A DNA stretch of 64,000 nucleotides, from positions 310,001-374,000 of the forward strand of contig JANBPK010000807.1 in NCBI GenBank assembly GCA_027579435.1, written 5' to 3'. The notes under the pieces were generated by a model that was not told where the DNA came from, made no database searches, and saw only the letters and a list, made by a program, of their open reading frames with translations. Every line of letters starts with the position of its first letter. Positions within the stretch are counted from its first letter, which is position 1. The stretch comes from Candolleomyces eurysporus. Its lineage: Eukaryota > Basidiomycota > Agaricomycetes > Agaricales > Psathyrellaceae. The position numbers and the translations under genes are program-made. This document shows, in pieces, positions 41,385-52,600 of this stretch.

Positions 41385-42404
41385 ATGGCAACTGCTGGCC
41401 TTGGTGTTCCCGTCAAACTCTTGCACGAGTCGCTTGGACATGTTATCACTGTCGAGCTGAAGACGGGGCAACTTTATAGAGGGAAGTTGGCTGAAGGTTC
41501 GTTTTCTTTTTCTAGCGTGATTTCGGGTTGGATAGCACTAACGAGGTCTGTTTTTATATATTCCTCGCGATTTGACGCNTTTTCGTCGCCGGCAATCTGT
41601 TGTGGATGGATAAAATCGACTCAATACTCTCTGGCGTTTCGACGATCTCGCCACCGATCCTCAACTGCAACCGTATCCCGCTCTCTTGGATCGGTTCTCG
41701 ACACTTCGTCTCATTTGTTACTCGTTATACGGACTCGTACCAACAAACGTTCTCCCTCTTTGGATCCCAAACCCTATTTGAAAACGAACACTCGACCGGG
41801 CCAACCTCACTCACTTTAACATACCCTGAAAAAACAGCCGAAGACAACCTCAACATCTCCCTGAAGGATATCACAGTAACAGGCCGAGATGGTCGAGTAT
41901 CGCAGCTGGACCAGGTCTACATCCGTGGAAGCATGATTCGATTCTTCATCGTGCCAGATATGCTGCAAAATGCCCCAATGTACGTTTTTCCTCGCTCTGT
42001 TTGTTTTGGTTGGTTTTCTGCCCGTTGCCAGACGGCGATCAGTTTTTGCTCCCCGAGGACTTGAACATTTTACTGACCGATTATTTCCTCCTTTGTATGA
42101 ATGTCTTTTAGGTTTAAGCGGGTTGGTCCTAATGCCATGAGGGGAAGAGGTATTGGTACGGCTCGTGGTCGTGCTACCATTATGCGAGGTACGGTTGACT
42201 GCTCTCTCTTGTGCGTTTGGACTACTGACGAATTTTGTTTTTACCTTCACTCTGCCGCCACGTCTCTCATGGTATATTCGGTGCATATAGCAAACGGTAC
42301 GTCCCTCTCGATGCATATTTCATTTCTGGCGTGGCTGACGATCTCTTTCGTTAGCACGGAGAGGTCGTGGTGTTGCCTCTGCCCCACGTGGAATCAGGCG
42401 ATGA
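41385..42404 (+). CDS. SMD3: Small nuclear ribonucleoprotein Sm D3
   Basis: Core member of the heptameric Sm ring of U1, U2, U4 and U5 snRNPs. Exons are 41385-41496, 41838-41979, 42112-42188, a candidate 6-nt microexon 42291-42296, and 42355-42404, giving 128 residues (human 126). Sm motif 1 reads [20 protein letters not shown] then [20 protein letters not shown], created by removing the first intron. Sm motif 2 is [18 protein letters not shown]. The RG-rich tail is [15 protein letters not shown], then [15 protein letters not shown]. The first intron is 341 nt, roughly six times the local norm, with an N at 41579. If the microexon is skipped the protein is two residues shorter and still in frame. 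Confidence 0.95.
42291..42296 (+). other. SMD3: Candidate 6-nt microexon of SMD3 (CAAACG)
   Basis: It is flanked by GCATATAG and GTACGTCC. The right-hand intron (42297-42354, 58 nt) has a strong donor, a GGCTGAC branch-like site and a TTAG acceptor. The left-hand one (42189-42290) is 102 nt. Inclusion changes MRARRG to MRANARRG. A single 166-nt intron is the alternative. Confidence 0.6.
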
Positions 42405-43303
42405 ACGTTCGGGTGTTCCATCCCTGTTGTACCTATTTCTCTCAAACTTAAGATAGTTACGCGTGCATTCATGTTACGCTGTACTGGAGGTCACGGTGTA
42501 CATTTAGTAAAAGACCCTCTTAGAAGACGCCCAATTACCGCAGGATCTTCTACCCTGGCCCCTGCTCCAACCTCGTGGTCACAGTACCTACCTTGTACAC
42601 CCATCTCAGTCCTATGTACTTCCTGACTTGCTTACCAGAGTGAAAGAGCGCGCGACCCCTTAAACTCCCTCGGTGCCGCGATCGAACCTGTTCGAACCCA
42701 ATGACATTGAGCGCGTGGGTCTAACGTTCGTGCTACGCTCGGTCCGGGGCCAAGTACATGTCATGTGTCCTTGTCAATACGCCATTCAATCCTAGCGTAA
42801 GTGTTCGTAAGACTGAATCGCCGTCAGGGAACGTCGGATAAAAGTACATAGAATAGGTGGCTGCGGATAGCACCCAGGGCACTGAATTCAGAAGACGCAC
42901 CTTATATGTTCGGCACGATCACACGATGTGATAGAAAGAAGTTGGTTTGGATTCGATGAATGGGAACGATGATGCTACAGATGGTTGTGAGGTTATTCAA
43001 GGGTAGATACTAGATGCTCGTACTCCACAAATGGGGCGCTACTGGGCGAAGGCGTTATGATGCATATGTTGAACCGGTTGACACACCCAGGACAATGCCA
43101 AGTTGCCGCCGGCGGGGTGTTGGTCGAACCATACCACCGGTTAGCTATGCGCTGCAATTGCTTCCATTGATAGCCTTCAGATTCTTCTATTTCAGCTGTC
43201 GACCGCCCTCGAAGTCAAACCGTACGGGATTTGTGACGGGTAGATGGAGGCGAATTGGTTCGAACATGTTACAAAACGTGGCTGCTCTCATCGAAATTCG
43301 AAT
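42405..43303. other. Intergenic 0.9-kb region between SMD3 and SDHAF4
   Basis: No gene is supportable. Around 42690-42760 the minus strand shows tRNA-like fragments (GGTTCGAAC, GAGCGTAGC) but no cloverleaf. A plus-strand open frame from 43014 runs antisense into SDHAF4 and is a shadow. Confidence 0.45.
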
Positions 43304-43630
43304 TCAAAAGTCCGAGACTCTACCCTTGAAACTCCACTCCTCATCCTCTTCTGTCCATTTGTTCACTGGTTCTCGTTTCGGACCGCCTCGCTCCCCGGTT
43401 ACGGGATTGACATCTCCTTCGAATTCCGCTTTTAGAGGCGCTGGAGCATCTGGATGGAGACCCTGCCCTGACTGCGCTTTTCGTTGCAGTTCTTCGAACT
43501 CGCGTTGTTCTTTCGGGGGAAGCGAGGGTGGTCTTGCTCGGTTGAGATCGGCGTATGTTCTTTGCTGTACGGAGAAGAGGGCTGGCCTGCGTGAGGACAA
43601 GGCCAAGACGGTAAGCCACGAGCGCGACAT
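43304..43630 (-). CDS. SDHAF4: Succinate dehydrogenase assembly factor 4 (SDHAF4/Sdh8 family)
   Basis: Mitochondrial matrix chaperone that binds flavinylated SdhA before complex II assembly. One uninterrupted exon codes 108 residues, a rarity in this window. The N-terminus MSRSWLTVLALSSRRPALFS followed by QQRT is Arg/Ser-rich without acidic residues, as expected for a matrix-targeting presequence. The middle has PPSLPPKEQREFEELQRKAQ. The diagnostic C-terminus reads DVNPVTGERGGPKREPVNKW and ends WSFKGRVSDF (DUF1674). ATG 43630 is chosen because the open frame upstream has no presequence character and runs into intergenic DNA. Confidence 0.93.
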   Translation of the reverse strand: MSRSWLTVLALSSRRPALFSVQQRTYADLNRARPPSLPPKEQREFEELQRKAQSGQGLHPDAPAPLKAEFEGDVNPVTGERGGPKREPVNKWTEEDEEWSFKGRVSDF

Positions 43631-44825
43631 CGCGGTTGGAAATGAAGACCCTTGACGGTGACAGTGACGTGAACGGTCAAGGTCAAATATATGATTCGGC
43701 ATCCACCGGTGCCTTCGGCTCCATGTGATTGATGAAATTTCCACGCGGCGGCGGAAGGCCGGTTTGATTTGCCCGTCGCCGTCATCGGCTCGGTTCAAAT
43801 AAGGGAAGGTCGACGATCTGCGGGATTGCTTGATGCCAGGGGGAGGATCGGATGGACGACCTAGAATTCGAGTGCTGGGCCCTGCTTGGCCGGAGTGAGT
43901 CAGTTGTACATTGCTGCATAGCGGTCGGTAAAGAAAGTCTGAAGTTTGGGTAGAAATATGAACTCAGGGTGGAGTTTTCCTTGGATCACCGAAGCAAGAG
44001 GTCCTCAGTCTGCTATCTACTACAGCCAATGCAGAATGCATTGATTCTGTCGCTAGATATGGTGGTAAGAGCAATAGATGCAGGCCAATTCGCAACAGAT
44101 ATGTGTGGACGCCCCAATGTTCGAAGTGGATCTGTTGCAGCTTCAATTGGAGTGTGTGTTCACACCTGGCAATGTCGAGCGGAAGACTCGCCCTAATGCG
44201 CTCAAACATAACCAAATCGACGCGGTACAAAGTCTGCATCCTCTTTCAATCTCACTCTGTCCAAACTTCCTTTCCTCCCGCCCACCTACCAGAGTCAATT
44301 TACTCTGTCCACATCGAGTTCGCGCCGGTGAGATCTGATATCCCATCTTTGCCATGCCAATGCACCCGCTTATCTTCAAACCCGAATACATCGGCCCTTG
44401 CGTGAACACCGCCGGTGCTCAGCTACTCCTCGAAAGGGTTTCCCACTTGGTTTGAGAAATTTCAGCAACGGCGAGTGTGCGTGGTGCTCCCTGGGTAGAA
44501 GATCACTAGGTACGGTACATATATGCGCTCGGTTTCAACTTGTATGATGTATGCCAAGCCCAAGGCGCTTTGATGGGCGGCATATAATTCACAAGCGAAC
44601 CCGGCTCAATTCTTGTCAAGCAGCTCGTTAACCTTGATTTTACCTAAGCAGAATCACCATTGCCCTCCCAAAGGCAGCTTTGGCCTTCCGAAAGGATATG
44701 TAAACAACATTCTCAACAATCTGCCTCCGTCATTTGCCCTCTCCGTCCACGTTCATGCTGAATGCAATCCGATTCCCCCCCNAAACTTCTCCCCCCATCC
44801 CTTCAATCCTGCTAGACAGCATGCA
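43631..44825. other. Divergent 1.2-kb promoter region, SDHAF4 and Zn2Cys6 gene
   Basis: No gene or RNA feature found. An N at 44782 follows a C7 run 44 bases before the regulator's start. Open frames near 43964-44409 on both strands lack family similarity. The length is large for this compact genome and would suit a regulated transcription-factor promoter. Confidence 0.45.
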
Positions 44826-47800
44826 ATGCCGCCAAACGCCCAACACCGCACCTTGCAATTCCATCAACACACCGACGGTGCCCAGCCGAAGAAACGGCGT
44901 ACAGATCGTGCCTGCGACGCATGCAGGAGGAAGAAGACAAGATGTGACGGTCCATGGACATCCAATAACATATGTACAAATTGTGCACAGACTAAAAAAC
45001 AGTGCACTTACCTGTACGACCTTTGCGTTGCATCATACCTGATTCAGGAACTAACCCGATTGTGCTTCACAGTGAGGCAAGTAAACCTCGCGGNCCCCCC
45101 AAAGGCGTAAGCCCAATATCCCATTTTATTTGACCGAAAATCCTGTTTGACATATTTCTCTAGGTATGTAGTGGGCTTGGAAGACCGTGTCGAAGAACTA
45201 GAGGCCCTCCTTGCTCAGGTGTGTCAATTCCGCAACGCATCCCCTTTCCTCGTGTCCTCTTACGCGTCGCTTATAGATAAAGCCTGGGGTCGATTTTTCG
45301 GACGAACTTGGTCCACCGGTTCTACGTGGTTCATGGAAAGATCCTGACGACCAACCTTCTAGGGTACCTGTAGACTTCGACAGCGCTCCATCGGGATCAG
45401 GTACCCGGAGCGCTTCGAGCTCGAAGCAGTCACCAGCTTCAGGCTCACCGGTCATGACCTTACCACCTATCATGATACCTTTCCACCCAAGCGATGCGTC
45501 TGGATATTCCAATGTCACCGCTCGCACGACACATCTCCAGTTCAAATCCAAGACCAAGCGCAAGACCCATAAGCGATCATCATTAGCAGCCTCCGACAGA
45601 ACAGCTTCTAGTGGCTCGGGAACTCCCTCTACATCTCGAGCAGCAGGGTCGGACTATCGCACTCCTTCTTCATATGCATCCTCGACAGATTCAGAAGCTA
45701 GCCAGGACGAGAATCTCGAATCCGATTCAGAAGATCTCATTGAGACTTCTTTGAGCGGGAGAAATCGTCTGAACCTCCCAATGAACCAAGTCCCTGTTGA
45801 TGCCAGCAGAATGGTCTTCCACGGAAGAAATAGTACAGCGAGGCTTGTGGAGGAGGCGAGACGTTTCAAATTTCTGCACATGCAAGAAACAATGAAGATG
45901 GACATCGAAAACCAAGGAGACCCAGATAATGACGAAGTTTCAAGCACGGGAAGCAAGTCCAAAATGAAAGGCCCGGACAACAGTCGGGTTGCTATGACGC
46001 GGCGACCCCAATTTTGGCAGCCTCTTCGTGTAGGTTCAACGTTCCCTTCCTGTGCTGACATCTGGTAACTAAATTGTTACCTCCAGTGGGAATTGGGCAT
46101 TGGCAATGGGACGTCATCTCCGCAAGCCATTTCTTCCGCCCTCGTGAAGGGCTTTCCACCCGAAGACCTGTGCAACTTACTCATCGATCTCTATTTCACC
46201 CATTCAAACACATATTTTCCATTGTTGCATCGGCCCACATTCCAGAAGCATTGGGAGGACAAGCTTCATGAGACAAACTTTTGGTTTGCGGCCAGCTGCC
46301 TCATGCTTTTCGCAGTTGGGAGCCGGTGGTGCACGGATGAGAGAGTGTTGGGCGATCCCAAAAACCGAGATGGTGCCGACCATACCCCCTCGCCGCCATC
46401 AGGGCAACCAGGGGAAAGCAAGGATGAGGGACCCTCCGAGAATCCAGCAACAGAGAATCCAGATTCTCCTGAGAAAAAATGGTGGACTGCGGGTTTGCCC
46501 TTCTTCGACACTGCGAGAGGTAACGAACCGCTTCATCACCCAACTCGTTTCCTTTCCTGACCCTTTCATTAGATGTGATTCAATCCAATGCCAACCCCAT
46601 CCATGGTGCATCCTTGTTCGAAGTGCAAACGCTTGCTGTAAGTGTGGAGTATTCGATTGCATTCTCTACTAACAAGCTAGCCCTAGCTGATAGGAACGTT
46701 TCTACGCGGAACTAAAGCATTTCCAGCTGCTTGGCTCGTTGTATCAACTGGTTTGAGGAGAGCTATAGATGCTGGAGCTCATAGGAAGCAGATTTACAGA
46801 GGGTCTCCAAACATCGAAGATGAATTATGGAAGCGGGCTTTCTGGAATTTGGTGGTGTTCGATCGTATAGGTGGCGTCATCCTTGGCCGTTCGGTTGGAA
46901 TTGGAGAGGAAGAGTAAGTGGATATGACCCATCGATATGGTTGAATTTAACCTCTTTCTGTTAGCTTCGATGTCGACCTTCCATCGGAAGTCGATGACGC
47001 TTATTGGGAGGAGGCTCATGGTTGGAAGCAGCCTATAAACGTTCCTTCCACAATCTCCGCTTTCAATCAGCTAATCAAGTTGACCCAAATCGTGGCATTT
47101 ACCTCACGGACAATCGTAAGTGGGAGTATTGACACGTTGTCCCAGAATCTTACCTCGTTTTCAGTATGCCATCAACAAAACTAAGCTCTTCAGTGGACTG
47201 ATCAAGGGTGACTGGCGGAACGAGGTGATATCGCAGCTCAATACTGCTCTGGAAGAATGGGCTCAGGGTGTTCCCACCCACCGTAAGTCATATAACCTTC
47301 TCGATCCCCCGCCGAATTAACTGACAACATGGTAATTCAGTAAAATGGTCGGAAAACATGTCCGATCCGGTCTTCTACAGCCAATCCGCGATGCTGTCGA
47401 ATACATACCATCTTACTCGCCTTCTCATTTACCGGCCATTCATTCCCCCTCCTCCCTTGCTCCCTCAATCCCTGCGAGATCCGGCCCACGCTGTCTCGCC
47501 TGCCCCGATAGCTTTTCCCTCGTTCGCTATTTGTCTAAGTTCGGCGCGCGATTGCACCCGCACCCTGGAACATCAGTTACGAACACAGTCATGGCATATG
47601 GTTCACATCCCGGCTTTCGTCAACGCCGCTTATACCTGTGCGGGATTATTGCTCTTGGCGTTGTGGGATCTCAAGGGTCAACAAAAGACCCTTGCTAAAT
47701 TCCAGGACGCAGGAGTGGTTGATATCGAAGCAACAAGATCGACCGCCGGGATTGACGTTGAGGGTGGTGATATTCGCACCGTTCTTCTATCTTTCAAGGA

Positions 47801-49286
47801 GAAGATGGAAGAACTGCTGGCTGATATCCACCTGTTGATTGAGGCTCTGGAATGGGTCAAACCTCGATGGGAATTTGTCGGCCCCATGGTGTAAGTCATT
47901 TCGTAAACCGTGTTCAACCACATATTCAGCATTCGCTTCTTAGGTCACAGCTGAAGGCGTCTCTGCCAGAACTTTCAGATTTGGAGGTGCAGACTTCTGA
48001 GCCTCTTCTCTCAGAAAACGTGGCTTCGAGAAAGGGTTCTTTCCAGGATCTGAGGCGGCTGCAGCTACAGAAGAAGTCGAAATCGTCATTTTCAGAGGAC
48101 GGCCGTTGCGCTTCGGAAAGGCACGGTCTAGACCATTCTTCCCATTCCTACACAGAAAGAGCTGCCACTGTGGACGCGTTCCAGCATTCATCGGGCCCTG
48201 CGCGTGGACCTATGGGCAGATCGGTCCACCCTCTGGATCCGACTTTGTTTCTTGAAGAACAATATCCAACTTTGCACACATTAGGGGACGAAGACTTCGA
48301 AGAAGGTCGAGATTCACGAGCTCGACTTCACAGAGTCAGCTATCATGGTGATAGTTCCCGAGAGAGACTAGGCGGGTCGGAAAGTTTCTTCCATGGTCAC
48401 CCGCAGCATGGTCAACACTCGTCATACTCCCCACCCACGTCTTCTGTACCCCTTCTCCCCAGCCAGTCTCGGCAGCACACGTACTCGGACTTTGACGACA
48501 TTCCACCAAATCCCCAATCCGGTCTATACAACCGCGAAGGGTATCTGCACACTTCGAATTCATCCATGCCTTACATCAGCAGTTCAGGTCGCCGTCCCTC
48601 CGTAGGTCAGTCTCGACCTGGCGAGAGTAGAGAACGGCAACCTACCGGCCGCCATGGCCCTCCCTTTGATGACTATCGTCTAGATCCCCCCAAGTATAGA
48701 CTCTCCTTGATATCCTCGAGCTCTTCCAATTCCATGGACAGGAATGTCATAGATGAAGATCGAAAGGCCCCGGTGGCATTAACCCCACACACACATCGGC
48801 AAACGGACGAAGCGACCCTGCGCCTTGGCGAAGATCGGCGTTATCACGAACGTCATTCAGATGTAAGAACGGACGTGCTGTCATCGCTCCCTTCTACCTT
48901 TCCATCTGAGCTAGAGTGAGCCTATTTATAGAAACTCGGCGTCAACCTTTTGACTTATGAATTANTTTTTTTTCAGACTACGGTACCCTTGGCCGCACTC
49001 GAGTTCCAATCCTCATCAAGAGCCCAGCGCTTCATCTTCGTATTCGCCTTCTGCCCATTGGAAGAACCAATCGTCAAGCCAGGGCTCACCCACCTATCCG
49101 CTTTCCTTTGCGCAGTACCCCTTGAGTCATCCGACCCACGAAGTTCCTTCCTCTCGGTCAGAAGAGCGCCGCGCGCTACCTGTCCAAATAGACCTGTATC
49201 ATGATGACCCTTCAGGGTATGGTACGCGGTCGAACCGACCCTTGAGACCATTCAATCCATCGGATCCAAACGGCTACGGTTCCTGA
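44826..49286 (+). CDS. Zn(II)2Cys6 transcription factor with Fungal_trans domain
   Basis: Large fungal regulator. The start ATG 44826 gives MPPNAQHRTLQ and the cluster RACDACRRKKTRCDGPWTSN, ICTNCAQTKKQCTY. The linker and dimer coiled coil are YLEASKPRGPPK, AYVVGLEDRVEELEALLAQ, formed from exons 44826-45013, 45073-45106 and 45164 onward. This joins in frame only if the N at 45094 is dropped. Acidic/Ser-rich sequence follows. The middle homology domain runs from about 46090 to 47900: GFPPEDLCNLLIDLYFTHSN, TYFPLLHRPTF, FWFAASCLMLFAVGSRWC, LIGTFLRGTKAFPAAWLVVS, GLRRAIDAGAHRK, LWKRAFWNLVVFDRIGGVIL and GRSVGIGEEEFDVDLPSEVD. The C-terminal 450 residues are disordered. It ends DPNGYGS. The order resembles xylanase- and sugar-responsive regulators, but no target is implied. 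An intron with an N (48965) precedes the last exon. Confidence 0.9.
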
Positions 49287-49618
49287 TCTACTGTTTCATA
49301 TCGCATTCCTTGTTTAAAAGTGCTGTCGTTGTAAATGCTTGCTTTCTCTCTACTTATACTGCTTCTCGGTCTAATTGGTGCACCTGGCGCTTGTTTGTCA
49401 TCATTGATTGTCGCTGTCTGCAATCCCTACAATAAATCTATTGGTACCATAGCTCGTCACTCACTTAACTTGTGCTATTGTCCACAGAATTAATATTATT
49501 TTTAGAGGTACACAATCCCGTATAAATAGATCAGAGCAAAATAAAGCTGAACAATAAATATATGCGTGCATGTCGACAACCGAGTGTCCTATTGATCGAT
49601 AGAAACAGAGAGTGAAAA
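49287..49618. other. Convergent 3' region, Zn2Cys6 gene and CSF1
   Basis: About 330 bases, AT-rich after 49480 (for example AATTAATATTATTTTTAG), with no gene. Presumably facing 3' UTRs. Confidence 0.45.
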
Positions 49619-52600
49619 TCAAAGCTGGGGCAAGCTCCCTTCAGAAAGGTGAGAGGTTCCCTCTATATCATTCTTCTTCAGCAACTGCTGGCTGTATATC
49701 CTGAGCAGTATCTCCATGATTTCTTCCAAGGGTATGGTTGCGTATTCGTGGACGTATTGTGGGAGAGACTCTTCCAGGTTGAAGCCGGCCTTCTTCATGA
49801 AGAACGGATGCATCACATCAGGCGTGGCCTCTCCGAGCTGTCTCATAGTGAGCCTCTCGATCCGGCGTTCTCTGGGTTCGAACACAAGGGTTGATGAGGA
49901 TTGCCCAGAAGTCGCAGAAGCAGAAGTTTCGTTCGGTGGCGGTGACAGTGATATTTCGGGAGGCCCATCAGGTCTACTCGAGGAGGGGAAGTCGATAGGT
50001 GGAAGTGTCGCCGATGACGACGCTGCAATTTCTCTTGGGCTCGTTGCCGACCGAGGTGGCCAAGGATATACGATACGGGCTGTTTGTTCGATGGATGGAT
50101 AGCGTGCTGAAGAGGGAGGGCTAAGGAGTGATAGGGAAGATGGACTGGCCAAAAGACTCGTCGATTCAGGAGGTAGGGTCGCAGACTTCGAGGGAGTATC
50201 TAAGGGTAGATCAAGGGGATCTGGCACTTTCTTCCGGCCACCAGGTGCGCTCGTGGCGGGGAGAGTGGGCGACACAGAAGTGGACAGAGATGTTCTCCAA
50301 TCTTCTGTTGCCCGCACTTGTGCCATTTCCCGGGTCAAATTCTTGCGCAAGATGGTGAGCCAGGCGTAGAGCGACATGTTGAGAGTGATGAAGATGTCCT
50401 CGTAGGCCTTCATCCCCTCTTTGCGAATGAACGAGCTCTGGAAGTCGTATACAAGGCGCCTTTTCCCCTCGTCCAGAATCTCCTCGCTTGACATGTGCAT
50501 CTTCATAGCTGGCAATCCAACGATCGTGGCTCCCACTGAATCTTTCAACATTGCCGCGAGCCAATCTCTACCATCAAACCCGTCCTGGACGGTTGGAGGT
50601 GACAACTCTGGATGGCTGTGGGCGTGTTTCGATATGGCCAAGGACGTAAACGATAAGCGGAGGTCTCGTTTGGCAGGTTGGGCTTCTGATTCGATGACCC
50701 TGTCGAGCTGGGCACGTACTCGCTGGCCTACAAATTGTGCGATTTCGGGGTCGTTCATCGTGCGAGGGAAGACTACCAATCGAAGCAGGTCTAGCCGCAG
50801 ACTCATGTGTTGGCGGATGACGTAGGACAACCGGGTCTCGAAATCTCTGAATCGACTTTTAGCGGAATCCAGCATGGCTTCAGCAACGGCCGAGAGAGGA
50901 TTGTCCGGTTTCGGTGCTCGTGTTGCCCAGTAAGTTTTTGATTCCCTGCTTGCGGCTTGCTGTTGCGCCTCGACGTTGCTTTTGAACTTGTTGATGTAAG
51001 ACATCATTTTTGGGATTGTGCCAATGGTCGCAACCATCACGATTTCTGGGCTGTTGACTGTGAACGAGAGTTGCAACGGACGCTCTCCGTCTCCCTTCGA
51101 CATGGCCGCAGACCAATCGTCGGAAATTTGCACTTCCAATGGTTCAGCACTATAAACAGCAACATTAGATGGAAACACAGCCACAGGATGATAGGAGTCA
51201 CTCACCGATAGTGAATGAGTTTCTGGTAGTCGGACTCCAACGCTGCGACGAAAGTGCCGCTAGTCATCTTGACCTCAAGCATCTGAGCGTCACCGAGCTC
51301 CGGCGAGGGGCTATCTTTCCGATGAATCGTGCTAAACAGGCAGTCTGGTACGCGAATATGACCAGACAAATTCCCTGTCCCCGTGATTGAAACGTCTTCA
51401 ACGAAGACCGAGACTTCGTTCCGAGCGTCTGTCAGCTTGGAGCGCAGTACAGCGTTTCTGAGATCGAGCTCGGTGTAGGTTATTGACTGTCCAAGGTCAA
51501 CGCCAAGCTTGATCTGGCGAATGCGTAGGATAAGCATGATGGATAGCCCTTGTGCTTTCTTCTCCATCTCTTCAAGTTCGTTTCCGGGTGAGTCCTTGGG
51601 CATGTTTCTGGTCGGTGAACTATTGAAAACAGGGATCCGGTCGAGCCAGACAGCTTTAAAGCAGAGTATGTCCTGTAAGCGTGAGAACCGGACACCACCA
51701 AGGAATTCGGTATCGAGAACGGCGGAAATGGAACTGATGGGCTCTTCGACTGCGTCCGTTTTGTGGAATGTGATGGAAAAGGACAGGTTCCGGGCATCGA
51801 GGTTTACGCATTCTTCACTCAAAAAGCCGTGCTTGAGACCAATGGATAGGCCTGCCACTGATCCAGTGAAGGTCACTTCGCGAGCCCCTGGCGACACATT
51901 CACGATAAACCCTCCACTCTCCCAATTCAGGGCCCCCACAACGTTCACATCCGGTTGGCACGTTAATTCCAATCGAGATTGGTCGATTCGCAAGCTGAAA
52001 CTGAGTTGCATGCTACTGACCGGATCGGATTCTGGCGTTGGGTACTGTTTGCTGTATTCGGGGACAAGCGACCGAGGAGTTGAAATAGATGGGGATTNGG
52101 GGGTGTGCACTCCTTTTGCGCATCCTGCTTTCGACCCTGTTGATGACCTCGGTAATGAAAGGCAGTAGTTGTGGTCTGAGGGTATTCCGACTGGAGTGGA
52201 CCGTGCTTTTGAACATGAGCAACGAGGGTTCTCTGTTGTTGTTGATGGACAGCTTCTGGACGGCAGGAGTTGCGCGGTACTCGACCCAAACGGAAACAAC
52301 TGGGAGATTGAAAACTTCTGCCCCGATGTCAAGCACCTGTTCATCTGTGAGTTCTTGGAAGCTATTCGAAAGGGAGCGAGAGCGGAGTTGACGGGTCGCA
52401 GAGCTGCTGTATGATCGAACCTTGCCGCTCAGGAAGGTTAGGGAGGCAAAGACATTGGATGTAGGCAGTGATGTGTAATGCTTATCGTAAGACTTCTTTT
52501 CTTCAAACATCGGGGTAGCACTCATAGGAGTGCGGGGTACCGTCGCCGACAGCCTTTTGACTCTCTCTTTGCCTTGACGATAGACATCAATGAGCGAGAA

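Noticed and set aside
41497..41837. Intronic snoRNA in SMD3
   Set aside because: No paired box C/D or H/ACA motifs with flanking stems could be found by eye.
42660..42770. tRNA-like fragments on the minus strand (GGTTCGAAC, GAGCGTAGC)
   Set aside because: Neither candidate T-loop has pairing stems at the right distance and no acceptor stem forms, so it is not a tRNA gene.
43014..43655. Plus-strand open frame of over 200 codons
   Set aside because: It lies antisense to SDHAF4, which has clear family motifs; the composition is that of a shadow frame.
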